A stretch of DNA of 48,892 nucleotides from CAVONV01 sp963697355 (GCA_963697355.1 CAVONV010000031.1:1-48892); one strand, 5' to 3'; numbered from the stretch's first letter, positions 18,714 to 29,027 are shown. Numbers and translations: made by a program. Notes: a model not told the origin generated them from the sequence alone.

Positions 18714-20674
18714 CCTCTTTCCGATTCAGTCCCGCGAAGCCTTCAGCCGTCAAAGCGATCCGGAATTGTCGTGACGCCATGGGAAAACCCGGCTCGGTGA
18801 CATAGGAAGCATCGAGGAGGTTCTCCACGCGGGCAAATATCTCGAATCCGCCGAACGTCTTGGTGAGACCGGCATTCAATATGAAGTAGTCGGGCACCGT
18901 GAGAATGTCGTCCTTGTACACCGTCTGGATGTCCGAGGGCTCCCGTTCCCCAAAGGCTCACCCGCCAGTCGGGTCGGGGTAGGAAGTCTAGGTTGAAATT
19001 GATCTGTGACGCCGGTACCAGGGGCAAGGGCTGATCCGCGTCCAAGATCCTCGGAGTCGATGTAGGTGTAGTTCACGGACAGCTTCAAGCTCTCGAGCTC
19101 CTTCCGAGCTCCCAATTCAAATCCGGTGATGCGGGCACGGCCGACATTCGTAGGCATCCGCCAACCTTCCGGAGTGCGGATGGACTGAATCAGATCGCGA
19201 ATCCGGTTGTAGAACACGGCTCCCGTCAAGACCAATCTGTCGTTCATAGGCGAAGCCCATTTCCAGTTGGTGCTCCGTTCTTCCCGAAGATCCGGATTGC
19301 CGGCCGTCGAGCTGTAGAGGTCCTTCATGGTGGGAAAGCGGGACTTCTGAGAAAACGTGGAGCTCAGGGTGAAGTGAGGCTCCGGGTCATAGCGAATCCC
19401 GACGATCGGATTGACCGCCGTTTTGTTGTTGCCTTCCTCTTTGCACCAGGTGATCGAGGCTGGCGCCGGCCATCAACACCCACTGGTCGGTGAGGCTGAA
19501 GTGATCTTCCGCACCGAAGGAAAGCGTCTGTTGGGAGAACTGTTCCCATTCCGCCCCGATGTCGTCCTGCGTCTTGGCGTGGTCGCTCTTGGCATTGGCG
19601 CTGAACTTGAGCTCGTTGCGCATGTCGAGCAGCACCGATCCCAACAAGAACGTCCCATAGGAGTGGTTGTTGAAGGTGGACTTCCAGTCGAGCTCCTCGA
19701 GCTCCTCGGTTTTGTAGGCATCGAGCACGTTGTGGTGCTTGACGTAATACCCTCTCGCTTTCAAGTAGCCTCTGTCGGCGAGGGGGAATGTGCCGCCGAC
19801 GTTGAAGAGGTACCGGTCCCAATCGGAAAATCGCCAGAAGCGCGGGCGGTAAATCTCTGTCGCCCACGGTATACCGTATTCCGAGGTGACATAACCCGCC
19901 TCCGCCATGATCTCAGACGATTCTCCGGGGTAGTAGTAGAGTTTCCCGGTGAGGTTTTTGGTATCGTAGTCGCTGTTGGTTCGCGTGACATGTTCACCGT
20001 CATCGTTGATGTAGTCGAAATCATCGGTGCGGTTGTAAGAAAAGGATCCCAGAGAATCCGAAATTTCCGCGTCGGGCGGTCCCCGTGGCGGCAACACCGA
20101 CGTCGTCGAAACTACCGTAGGACAGAACACGGAAGCCGAGTCGGTATCGGGACGCTTGGTGAGCACATTGACGGCTCCGCCCATGACATTGGGACCATAG
20201 AGCACCGATGTCGCACCTTTTTGGATCTTCACGCTCTCCACTTCCGTGGCGACGATGCTGTTGAGATCGAAGGAACCGAAGTAGGGCTCGTAGATGGGAA
20301 TGCCGTCATAAAGCAGGGCGATTTTATTGGAGCCCATACCGCGAATCTGGAGGCCGGCCTCGTTCTTCGCTCCTGTCGAAACATAGGTCCCGGTCGTATA
20401 AGAAAACGATTTGGTCAGATTGTAGTCACTGACCTTCTCGATGGTTTCCTTTTCCAAAACAAAAAGTGACGGCGAAGATGACCGGCGGCACCGCCTCAGG
20501 CGCCTTGGCCACGACCTCTACCTCTTCGGTGAAGTGTGGAATCAGCGATGGGCTTTGCGCAGCCTCTTTCTCTTGCGTCTCCGTTTTGGATTTTTGTTCC
20601 TGGGGTGCTGCGGAAATGAGTGTCGAGACCGACAAAGTGAAGATGAACAGCAGAAATGTTGGTGTTTTGTACAT
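18703..20674 (-). CDS. TonB-dependent outer-membrane receptor, frameshifted
   Basis: Start at 20674, GAGGA six bases upstream, then a signal peptide (LLFIFTLSVSTLISAAPQ). The plug domain shows LQIRGMGSNKIALLYDGIPI, VESVKIQKGATSVLYGPNV and MGGAVNVLTKRPD; the barrel has many aromatic beta strands and ends VENLLDASYVTEPGFP. About 655 residues reconstructed. Frame changes near 20455 (a T5 run that should be T4), 20140, 20050, 19430 and 18960-19010. It imports a scarce ligand across the outer membrane using TonB energy. The overlap with the molybdopterin-type lipoprotein gene and its place between bamF and moeA make a tungstate or molybdate complex, or an aromatic acid, the natural guesses; the sequence does not show the ligand. 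Confidence 0.8.
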
Positions 20675-20750
20675 TGATTTCCTCTTGTCGCTGCTAGCTC
20701 GATTCATGTGGCGTCTCGCGATACATCGCCCCTTGGAGGGATGAGTTCCC

Positions 20751-20802
20751 TGCGGATGTTGTCACGCAGATAGGTTTGAACGTCCCGCCCTTCGAGGGTG
20801 GA
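20751..20802 (-). pseudogene. Short remnant of an HdrA/BamE-like gene
   Basis: On the minus strand this reads STLEGRDVQTYLRDNIRR. The same segment inside bamE (22914-22965) reads STLEGRDVQAYLRDVIRK. By eye 43 of 52 bases agree. Nothing else of the gene is left. The rest of the 300-base gap between the TonB receptor gene and bamF holds a plus-strand open stretch (about 20885-20985, with VIPIVWMLGYIYVGNDSV) that I cannot assign. Confidence 0.6.
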
Positions 20803-20971
20803 CCCACGCCGGCCTGTACCGTCACCGTAGAACTGGCACAAACACCCGAGGGAACAACCAGGGCGCTACCGCTCGTCGTCACCACTCTTCGTCATCCCGA
20901 TTGTATGGATGCTCGGGTACATTTACGTCGGAAACGATTCGGTCAACTTCGCGCGCGCTCGAGAGATGGGT

Positions 20972-21814
20972 TCAGCTGACTGTTCTGCTCTTGCGGACGA
21001 GCGTTCTTTGGTCTTCGGGAATCGGAGACGGAACGGGCTCTCCGATGAACTTCTTCACCGCACCAAATTTCGGGGGGCAAACTTCAAAGCAATTGCCGCA
21101 TCGCAAGCATACGTCTTGATCAATGACATGGATCTGGTTCTTCCCACCGATGATCCCCTCTTCAGGGCATTTCCTGAGGCAGATCATGCAGGCCTGGCAA
21201 AGTTCCGGATCGATATAGTACGAGACGACTTCGCGAAACAAAGCTGTCGACCTCATCGAGGGTGTAGAGCTCGCTGTAGTCTTCTTCTTTCTCGAGACGT
21301 GCCGCCAGCTTTTCCCTTTTCATCTGCTTGATGTAGGGGATGAGATTCGAGACCTCTTCGAGCTTGGACTTTCATTTCTTTTTCGTCGATGCCTTCACCT
21401 TTGCCCAGCGGGCCCATCTTCTTCAGCTTCTCGGTGAAGTCGTTCTGGACTTCGGCGAAGCGAATCCCTTCAGCGGCGGATACCCATTCGAGTCTCAACC
21501 TCTCTGGATTCAATCCGATGTGCTCCAGAATCTTTCTGACATAGATGCATCATGCTCAATGCATCGTAATTTCCTTCGGTAAGATAGTGACATTCACCGA
21601 GCCAGCAACCACCGATGAACACCCCGTCGGTTCCATTGGAGAAAGCTCGGAAGATGAACGCCGGGTCGACTCGACCGGAGCACATCAGCCGGATCACCCG
21701 TATGTGAGGGGGGTATTGATAGCGAGACACGCCACAGAGATCCGCCCCGGCGTAGCAGCACCAGTTGCACAAGAATCCCACGATCCTTGGTTTGAACTCG
21801 AGTCCTGGCCCCAT
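20972..21814 (-). CDS. bamF: BamF-like subunit: MvhD/HdrC-type iron-sulfur protein with C-terminal 2x[4Fe-4S] domain, frameshifted
   Basis: ATG at 21814 with AGGAG ten bases upstream. The MvhD domain has GFLCNWCCYAGADLCGVS, IRLMCSGRVDPAFIFRAF, GVFIGGCWLGECHYLTEGNY and, after a one-base insertion near 21540, RLEWVSAAEGIRFAEV. After shifts near 21368 and 21250 a linker (KLEEVSNLIPYIKQMK) leads to a ferredoxin-like domain: CQACMICLRKCPEEGI and CLRCGNCFEVCP. About 281 residues. MvhD proteins pass electrons between an HdrA partner and other subunits. In Geobacter BamF is reported as a selenoprotein; here the equivalent places are cysteine and no in-frame TGA is needed. Twenty-six bases separate it from bamE, so one operon is likely. 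Confidence 0.78.
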
Positions 21815-21840
21815 TCTTATCTCACTCCTGAGTCGATCTG

Positions 21841-24800
21841 CTATACGTCCGGAACGGCCGCGTCAATTTGGCAGAAGATCTCTTCATCCGTATAGTGCTT
21901 CAGCGAAATGGCCCCGGTCGAGCACTTCGCGTTACACAGACCATCACCCTTACAAAGGACAGGATTCACCCGAACCTTTTTGCCTTGTCGTGTATCAATA
22001 AACTCGATCGCGCCGTAGGTGCAGGCAGCGATGCAATCCCCGCAAGCCAAACACTTCTGCTCATCCACCTCACAAACGGAGCCCGAGGCCGTGACCGAAT
22101 CCTGCGAGAGAATACCGACGGCCCGGCCGGCGGCTCCATGAGCTTGACTCACGGTCTCCGCTATGTTCTTGGGATAGTGAGCCGTCCCACACAGGAAAAT
22201 GCCTTCGGCGGCGAAGTCCACCGGTCTCAGTTTCACGTGGGCTTCCTGGAAGAAACCATCCGGACTCAACGGGACTTTGAACAGTTTTGAGATGTCCTGA
22301 GCTCCGGCCGACGGAACGACGGCGGCCGCTAAAGCGACCCTATCCGTATCGATAGCTAGCTTGCCCAGAATCGGATCGGTCACGGTAACCTTTAGCCTAT
22401 CCCCCACGGCTTCCACCTGAGGCTTATCGGGCGGCTCGAAGCGGATGAACTTGACGTCTTGGTTCGCCGCTTCGCGGTAATAGTCCTCCGCGAAGCCATA
22501 GGTTCTCATGTCCCGATAAAGGATGTAGATGTCCATCTCGGGACGGACCTCTTTGAGTTTCAAGGCGTTCTTGATAGCCTGATTACAACACACCCGGCTG
22601 CAATAGTTCCGGTCTTCTTGCCGGCAACCGACACATTGAATCATCACCAGGCTTCGAGCAGCGGTCAGACTCTCTTCTTCCTTCTCGATGCGGTCTTCGA
22701 GCTCGAGGAGCGTCAAGACACGCTCGTCTTCCCCGTAGAGGTATTCGGTGGGCTTGTACTCGTCGGCACCTGTCGCAAGGACGGCCGTCCCATGATGGAT
22801 TTCTCTGACCCTTCCTTCAGACTCTACTTTGGTGATGAAGTTCCCTACGTATCCGGAGACTTCCGTGATAGTGGCACCGGTCCATACGTGGATCAGCGGG
22901 TGCTGATAGACCTTGCGGATGACATCGCGTAGATAGGCTTGCACGTCCCGCCCTTCCAGAGTGGAATGAATTCTTCGAGCCATGCCCCCCAGGTCTTCGT
23001 CCTTTTCGATCAGGTAGACCTCGAATCCCTGGTTGGCGATGGACAGAGCGCTGGTCATCCCGGCCAAGCCCCCACCGACCACTATTCCCGTCTTGTTGAC
23101 GGGCAGATCGAATTCCTGCAAGGGCTCCAAAAGGCCGGTTCGGGCCACCGACATCCGGACGATGTCCTTCGCCTTTTGGGTGGCGTCTTCCTTTTCTCGA
23201 GAGTGGACCCAGGAGCAATGCTCTCTGAATATTCGCCATCTCGAAGAAATATTGATTGATTCCCCCTTCCCGAAGCGTGTCCCGGAACAAAGGCTCATGG
23301 GTTCTCGGGGTGCAGGCGGCGACAACGACGCGATTGAGCCCTTTTTCACGGATCGTGTTCGATATCTGCTGGGCACAATCCGTGGCGCAGGCAAAAAGAC
23401 TTTCTTCGGCGTGAACGACGTTTTTCAAGCCCGAGGAATAATCGACGACGGAAGGTACATCGACGACTCGTCCGATATTCGCTCCACAGTGGCACACGAA
23501 CACGCCCACCCGGGTCTCTTCTTCCGAGGTGTCCCTTTCCGGTGGATAGGTCCTTTCTTTGGCCAGCTTCCCTCGCCGGTAGGAAAGGAGTTGGCCCACG
23601 AGGGCGTCGGCGCCGCTCGCGCGTCACCACCGACTCGGGAATATCCATCGGACCCTGAAAGGCTCCGCTCACAAAGATTCCCGGGCGCGTCGTCTCGATG
23701 GAATTCTCAGGATTGGTTTTACAGAATCCGTGAGGATTCGAGCTCGATGCCGAACTGTGTCGGCCAGGCCCTTCGACATCCTTGGGAGGGTTCAATCCAA
23801 CAGACAACACCACCAGATCGAACTCTTCCTCCTTCACCCCATCGGCGGGCGTCGAGTATCTAATCGTGACGTTCTTACTCTCCGGTATCTCTTTCCCAAT
23901 GGAAACGTAGCTTCGGATGAATCGAACATCGGGAAGGTTCTCCGTTCGTTTGTAGAACCGCTCGAAGTCCTTGCCGAAGGATCGAATATCGTTGTGGAAG
24001 ATGGTGGCATCGAGCTCGGCGTCGTGGTCCTTGGCCAGAATCACCTGTTTCTGCGTATACGAGCAGCAAACGGCGGAACAATAGGTGTTGCCGCCCGGCT
24101 TCACTTGTCTCGAGCCGACGCACTGAATCCAGGCGATTTTGTGGGGATGCTTCTTGTCCGAAGGACGCTTGATCTCACCTTCGTAGGGCCCGGTGGCACA
24201 TAAGATTCGTTCAAAGTCGAGACTGGTGACCACGTTCTCCATCTTTCCGTAGCCAAAGTCGCCCCTCAACCGAGGGTCGAAGATCTCGAAGCCCGGAGAC
24301 AAAACGATCGCTCCGACTTTGACTTCGACCTTCTCGGCCTTTTGAGTGAAATCAATGGCGTCGTTCTTGCAAACTCCCAAGCAAATCGTGCATTTCTTGT
24401 CTTTGAGGTTGAGGCAGTTGTCGTCGATATAAGTGACCAAAGGAACGGCTTGAGAGAAGTAGATGTGGATGGCTTTGTTGTCGGACAAGTCTTGATTGTA
24501 GGGGTCGGGGACCATCACCGGGCAGTACTCGACACAGGTGGTGCAGCCCGTGCACTTGTCCTCGATGACGTATCTTGGCTTCTTGGTCAGAGTGACCTTG
24601 AAGTCTCCTGCTTCCCCTTCCACGCTTGTCGACTTCGGTATAGGTCAGGATTTCGATATTGGGATGCCGATCACATTCGATGAACTTGGGAGATTCGATG
24701 CACATGGAGCAGTCATTGGTGGGAAAAGTCTTGTCGAGCTGGGCCATCTTGCCGCCGATGGTCGGCGTTTTCTCGACCAAATAGACCTTGTATCCTGCGG

Positions 24801-24918
24801 TGGCAAGATCGAGCGCGGCTTGAATACCGCTGATCCCGCCACCGACGACCATGACATCTCCCACATTGCCGTTTGCGGGATTCATGAAACGCTGGCCTTC
24901 TACGGATTGTTTTTCCAC
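21841..24918 (-). CDS. bamE: BamE-like double-HdrA flavin/iron-sulfur subunit, frameshifted
   Basis: A single gene of about 1025 codons, starting at a GTG at 24918 (GAGG about ten bases upstream). The first HdrA half has the FAD motif VVGGGISGIQAALDLA, NDCSMCIESPKFIEC, ferredoxin cysteines CTGCTTCVEYCP and CTICLGVC, and CVGSRQ. The second half has VFVCHCGANIGRVVD, AACTPRTHEPLF, a second FAD motif VVGGGLAGMTSALSIA, CVGCRQEDRNYCSRVCCNQA, and two C-terminal clusters, CLACGDCIAAC and CKGDGLCNAKC. Single-base shifts fall near 24630, 23780, 23580-23600 and 23235; all cofactor motifs survive. HdrA carries the flavin that bifurcates electrons in heterodisulfide reductases. In class II benzoyl-CoA reductase it is thought to feed low-potential electrons to BamBC. 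It sits 25 bases after bamD and 26 before bamF. Confidence 0.82.
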
Positions 24919-24943
24919 TTCTCTATGTCCTCATCCGACTTCT

Positions 24944-26099
24944 TCAAATCATCTCCTGGATGATTTCAGTGATGTCTTTGATTTCTGGAGCTCCACTTTC
25001 CTCCAGGCCCAATCGACTATCCTCGAAATTGGTGATGCAGTAGGGGCAGAGCTGTCACCAGCACCTCCGCTCCAACCTCGATCGCTTGTTCGAGTCTCGA
25101 GGTCGGAAAAACGTTCTTCTTTTGGAGTCTCCATCCAAATCCTGCCTCCTCCCCCTCCGCAACAGAGACTGTCTTCCCGCGAGTCGGCCATCTCCATCAG
25201 TTCCAAACCTGGCACCTTCTTCAGGACTTCTCGGGGCTCGTCATAGGTGTTGTTGTACCGACCCAAGTAACATGGGTCGTGGTACGTCACTTTCTTCTCA
25301 TACGCCTTGTTGAGCTCGAGCCTTCCCGTAGCGACGAGTTCGAATAGATATTGAGAGATATGAACCACCTCGAAGTTCACCTTGAACTCGCGTATACTCG
25401 TTCTTGAAGGTCTGGTAGCAATGAGGAGAAGCAACAAGGATTTTCTTTACGCCGGCGTCAATGAACGTTTTGATGTTCTCTTTGGCTAAGGTCCGGTAGA
25501 GCTCCTCATTGCCCGTCTTGCGGATGCTTTCTCCACAGCAATTTTCCTTGGAGCCCAGGATCCCGAAATCGACTCCCGCCGCGTCGAGGATACTGGGCCG
25601 TGGCCCGAGCCACTTTTTGCATTCTCGGGTCGTAGGTGAGGTAGCAGCCGGGGAAAAACAAAACTTCCATTCCCTCGGTGAACGTCTTTACCGACAGACC
25701 TTCGGCCCAATCCGCCCTGGTTTCTCGTTTTTCACCCACGGGATTACCTTCGGCCATGAGGCTTGCGGTGACGGCACGGATGGGCTGGACCGATTCGGGA
25801 AAAACATCATACTCCGTGGCAATCCTGCGGGAGGATACCTTAACAGCAACCTGGTCGACTCCCCTGGGGCAGTGCTGAGGGCATCTTCCGCAGGTCGTAC
25901 AACGCCATATCTCTTCGTTTTCTATCTCGGTCAGACCGAACGTCGCCTGCCGGACGATCTTGCGCATGCTGAAGGATCGGACCCTGTTCCACGGACAAAC
26001 GGCATCACAGAGTCCGCATTCATAACAGAATTTGAATGCTTCTCCGCCGTTGTCCTTTAAGACATCGACGATCTCTTTGAAGTCGGCTAGGGTCTCCAT
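24944..26099 (-). CDS. bamD: BamD-like HdrD/HdrBC iron-sulfur subunit, frameshifted
   Basis: About 385 residues. The N-terminal ferredoxin domain has CYECGLCDAVCPW and CTTCGRCPQHCPRG, for two 4Fe-4S clusters. The C-terminal half has two CCG-type domains, with VLFFPGCYLTYDPRMQKV, ENCCGESIRKTGNEELY, DPCYLGRYNNTYDEP and DSLCCGGGGGRIW, the ligands of the unusual clusters in HdrB/HdrD. After shifts near 25600, 25395 and 25040 the end reads DITEIIQEMI with the stop at 24944. It belongs between BamC and HdrA-type BamE in the electron chain; in methanogens the related protein reduces a disulfide. The ATG at 26099 follows bamC by eight bases and the stop is 25 bases before bamE, so translation is tightly linked. 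Confidence 0.82.
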
Positions 26100-26107
26100 G
26101 GTCTTTC

Positions 26108-26668
26108 TCAGCCCTTCTTTGACATGGACATTCGAGCAATCACATCCATGACCTTGTCCAATCCATGTTCGTTGGCCAGTGATTCCAGTCCTATCTCGAG
26201 CTCACCACGCTTCACTTCCTCTTCTTCGACTGCCTCTTCTCTTTCTTCGTAAATCAGGGCATCCGCCAAGCACCACTGAACACACATCGGCTCCTGCTAG
26301 ATCGGGCTCGCTTTCGCACATATCGCATTTCAGAGGGAGACCGGAATCGGGCTCTTTGAAAAGATCCCTGGATGGGCAAGAAGCCCTGCAGAACGCACAC
26401 TCGTCGTATTCCTTTCCGTCGATCGTGTATTTGTCTCTACCCGTACATTCTGCGGCGGTATACTCACCCGCGTACACGGGCACATAGATGTCTTTCAAGG
26501 GCAGATGAATGACCCGAATACGAGACCGCTCCGGATTATTGCTGCTGTATTTGGGCACCGCGTGAAAGGCGGAGCAGACGACCTCACAGGCCCGGCAACC
26601 ATTACATTTATCCACATCGACTCTTATGGTTTTGATGGTCTTCGTTCTTTTTGCTCAGTGGTCACCAT
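26108..26668 (-). CDS. bamC: BamC-like ferredoxin subunit, frameshifted
   Basis: ATG at 26668 with GGAGGG five bases before it. The first codons give MVTTEQK; a run of five A near 26650 should be six, after which the frame reads RTKTIKTIRVDVDKCNGCRA. Cysteine sets CNGCRACEVVC, CAFCRASC, CDMC and, after a one-base insertion near 26290, PMCVQWC, fit three or four 4Fe-4S clusters. The tail (GELEIGLESLANEHGLDKVM, then DVIARMS) is typical of BamC and ends at 26108. About 186 residues. BamC forms the stable heterotetramer with BamB and delivers electrons to its cluster. It is placed 60 bases after bamB and 8 before bamD. Confidence 0.85.
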
Positions 26669-26728
26669 TCGGTCCCTCCACTTTGGTGATCGCTCGCCTC
26701 TTCGTTGGTTTTCGGAACGCTGGAGAGG

Positions 26729-28731
26729 CTAGTTCTTCTCCGCCGAAGCCTCTTTGGAAGAAGCACCCTCGTCATCGGTCAAGATTCCCCTCTCGAGGAA
26801 GTCGTCGCTGACGTAGTCCAACGCCAAATCCTGACACGACTCTTTCGTTGGAATACCCTGGTTGTTGAATCCCTTGAACTTGTAGTAGGTATCCAAGAGC
26901 TTGGTTTCGAGCTCGGGGAATCTTTTCTTCCAATGGTCCTCGGGAGGCTTCTCGTCTTTTCTCCTCATGCCTCTTCTTATGTTGACGGCTCTCACCAACG
27001 TCCGGTTCCTCCGGGCTATCTTCGACAGTCCCTCTTCATCCATATCGATCCCGGTCGCTGAAGAGATGAACTTCGGTAGATTGTGTATGTGATACGGAGG
27101 CTTCAGAGGAAAGGAGGACAAACCGGCGCACATCCCGAGGGAGTCATCGATGTAGTGCATCTTCTCCTGCCAGTCCACGATTTCGCAGGTGGCTTCAGGA
27201 GACGGGTAATAAGGAATCGAGTTTTCTCCGCGTGGATCCCAATTCAGAAAATACTCCTTGAACTTCTCATCAGGAACCTGGTGCCAATCCTTGACGAACT
27301 CCTCTCTTTGTTCTCTCTTAGGAAAAGGCGCCTGAGGAAAATTCCCTTCAATTTGGGTGATGTTGATTTTTTCGCCGGTGGAATACATGAGGAAATAAAT
27401 GGGATTCAGCATTCCTAGCTTGAGAGGCAGCTGTTCATGCTTCTTGATGTTGTTGTGGGCGTACTCATCCGCGCCCTTGCCAATCTCTCGGGCCGCCCAA
27501 TATGTACCGTTGGCCAGAACATCTCCAATCCCTTCTCGCCGAACGATTCTGTCGAGTAACCAGGTAAATCTCCCCTCGGGATCGGACGGCATTCCCGGCA
27601 AGGTCCTGGTCGGTCAGAATGCCGGCTTCATAAAGCTCGAGGGCGAAGGCCATCACCTGCGGGGCTGAGAATCCGTCCACTCCATACTCCGTGGCACTCT
27701 GAGCGATTTTCAAACCAAAATCCAGGTCGGTCATGGACGCCATGGTATAGGTGAGCTTCGAGTAGCATTTCATCATGTAGGTTGGAAGCCCCGGGACGTT
27801 GATGGTCGCCCCGCATTTCATCGGGCAGTTGTGGCAACTGACGAAACGCGTCCGAACGCTTTCGAGACTCTCCGTCCACCTCTTTTCGACGTCCTCGGTC
27901 CAAAAGTCTTTTCTCCGAAGGCGTGCATTTCCCCAGGCGAAATTGGTGGTGTGCCACTCCTCATCATGGATGGCCATCTCTTGCGGGGATCCGATTCTGG
28001 ACAAAATGGCCGGTACCCCCGGGATCGGATTTTCCTCCCGGAATTTGATGTATTCCAGCACCTCGTTGCAAAGCTCCATGAACTCAGCCGGGCGGGCGAT
28101 ATTGACGTCTTTTGTTCCGCGAACCGCGATCGCCTTGAGCTCCTTTGTCTCCCATCACAGCACCGATTCCGCCTCGGCTGGCACTGGACCGGCCTTGCTC
28201 GATGGAAGCAAAATAGACTCGATTCTCACCGGCCAGGCCGATAGAACAGACCTCAACCTTCGGGTCATCCAGCTCCTGTCGAATAAGCTCTGCCGTTTCA
28301 CCGGCGCCTTTACCCTTCAAATGAGAAGCATCACGGATTTCGACTTTGTCGTTGTTGATCCACAAATAAACCAGCTCAGGGGACTTGCCGCGAAGGATCA
28401 CTTTGTCATAACCGGCATGCTTCAGTTCCGGCGCCCAAAAGCCGCCCATCATGGAAAAGGCCATCAACTGGGTCTGAGGAGAGAAGGTCGAAACCACGGT
28501 CCGGTTACAGCCGATGGCAGGGGTGCCGCATAAAAGACCCGTGCCGAATATGAGGTGATTATCCGGAGAAAAGGGTTCAGCTTCAGGGGGCACTCTATCC
28601 CACAATATCTTGGCGTTGGTGCCCAGTCCTCCAAGATGAAGCTCGGTCAATCTCGGGTCCGTTTCTACCCTCTCGATGTTTCCTCTGGTCAGATCAATTT
28701 CCAAGTTGAACCCTGTTTCTGCGTACCGCAT
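26729..28731 (-). CDS. bamB: BamB-like tungsten-containing class II benzoyl-CoA reductase, active-site subunit, frameshifted
   Basis: About 667 residues, as in known BamB (about 650). It belongs to the aldehyde:ferredoxin oxidoreductase (AOR) family: MRYAETGFNLEIDLTRG at the start, GGLGTNAKILWDRVPPEAEP, FSMMGGFWAPELKHAGYDKV, GQGRSS-type pterin segment EQGRSSASRGGIGAVMGDKG, cluster motif CHNCPMKC near residue 300, TEYGVDGFSAPQVMAFALEL, NNIKKHEQLPLKLGMLNPI and FNIRRGMRR-like NIRRGMRRKDEKPP. From memory these stretches are close to Geobacter BamB, much closer than to general AORs. The protein would bind tungsten through two pyranopterins and reduce benzoyl-CoA to the cyclic diene without ATP. 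One-base insertions near 28145 and 27600 are the only breaks. AAGGG precedes the ATG by about eight bases. A relative acting on another arenoyl-CoA cannot be excluded. Confidence 0.85.
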
Positions 28732-28738
28732 TTTTCTT

Positions 28739-28965
28739 ACCCTTCTATCTCGAGATCAGATCTTTGCTCGTGCCGGCGAGGCGAGGTTGCCGCCTTTTTG
28801 GGGCTGCGGCGACACTGCGCCGTGGACGAGTTGCGGAGATTGAACAAGTGGAAGTCAAGAAGTTCTTCGCCATTGAGCCGAGTCGGCCGGTCGGACCGAA
28901 ACTAAGAACAATAAGAATCCAAGGGTCCAGATACAATACTTCTTAGTATGAGCTGCAACATTCAT
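28739..28965 (-). other. Possible small secreted peptide upstream of bamB, broken or frameshifted
   Basis: From an ATG at 28965 the minus strand codes for a basic start and a good hydrophobic signal (YCIWTLGFLLFLVSVRPADSA) and stops at 28855. If one base is shifted near 28885, the frame continues with NGEELLDFHLFNLRNSSTAQ and ends at a TAA about eight bases before the bamB ATG, giving some 75 residues. No family is recognised and there is no good ribosome site, so this could equally be a remnant or chance. Confidence 0.25.
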
Positions 28966-29027
28966 ACCGGGCATTCGGAGCAAGCCATCAAGTGCTTCCA
29001 CGGAAGTCATTTGCAGAAAGAATCGGC

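Noticed and set aside
19411..20469. Plus-strand open frame of 352 codons
   Set aside because: Antisense to the TonB receptor plug and barrel; no recognisable domain.
20972..28731. TGA codons inside the bam genes as selenocysteine codons
   Set aside because: Each apparent stop coincides with a change of reading frame that restores the family sequence; none replaces a single residue in an otherwise open frame.
17656..28731. Programmed ribosomal frameshifting in the bam and TonB genes
   Set aside because: Shifts occur in both directions at many unrelated sequences without slippery heptamers or shared signals; sequence errors explain them better.
20675..28731. Selfish or phage-derived module
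   Set aside because: No integrase, transposase, attachment repeats or phage genes were found around the block.
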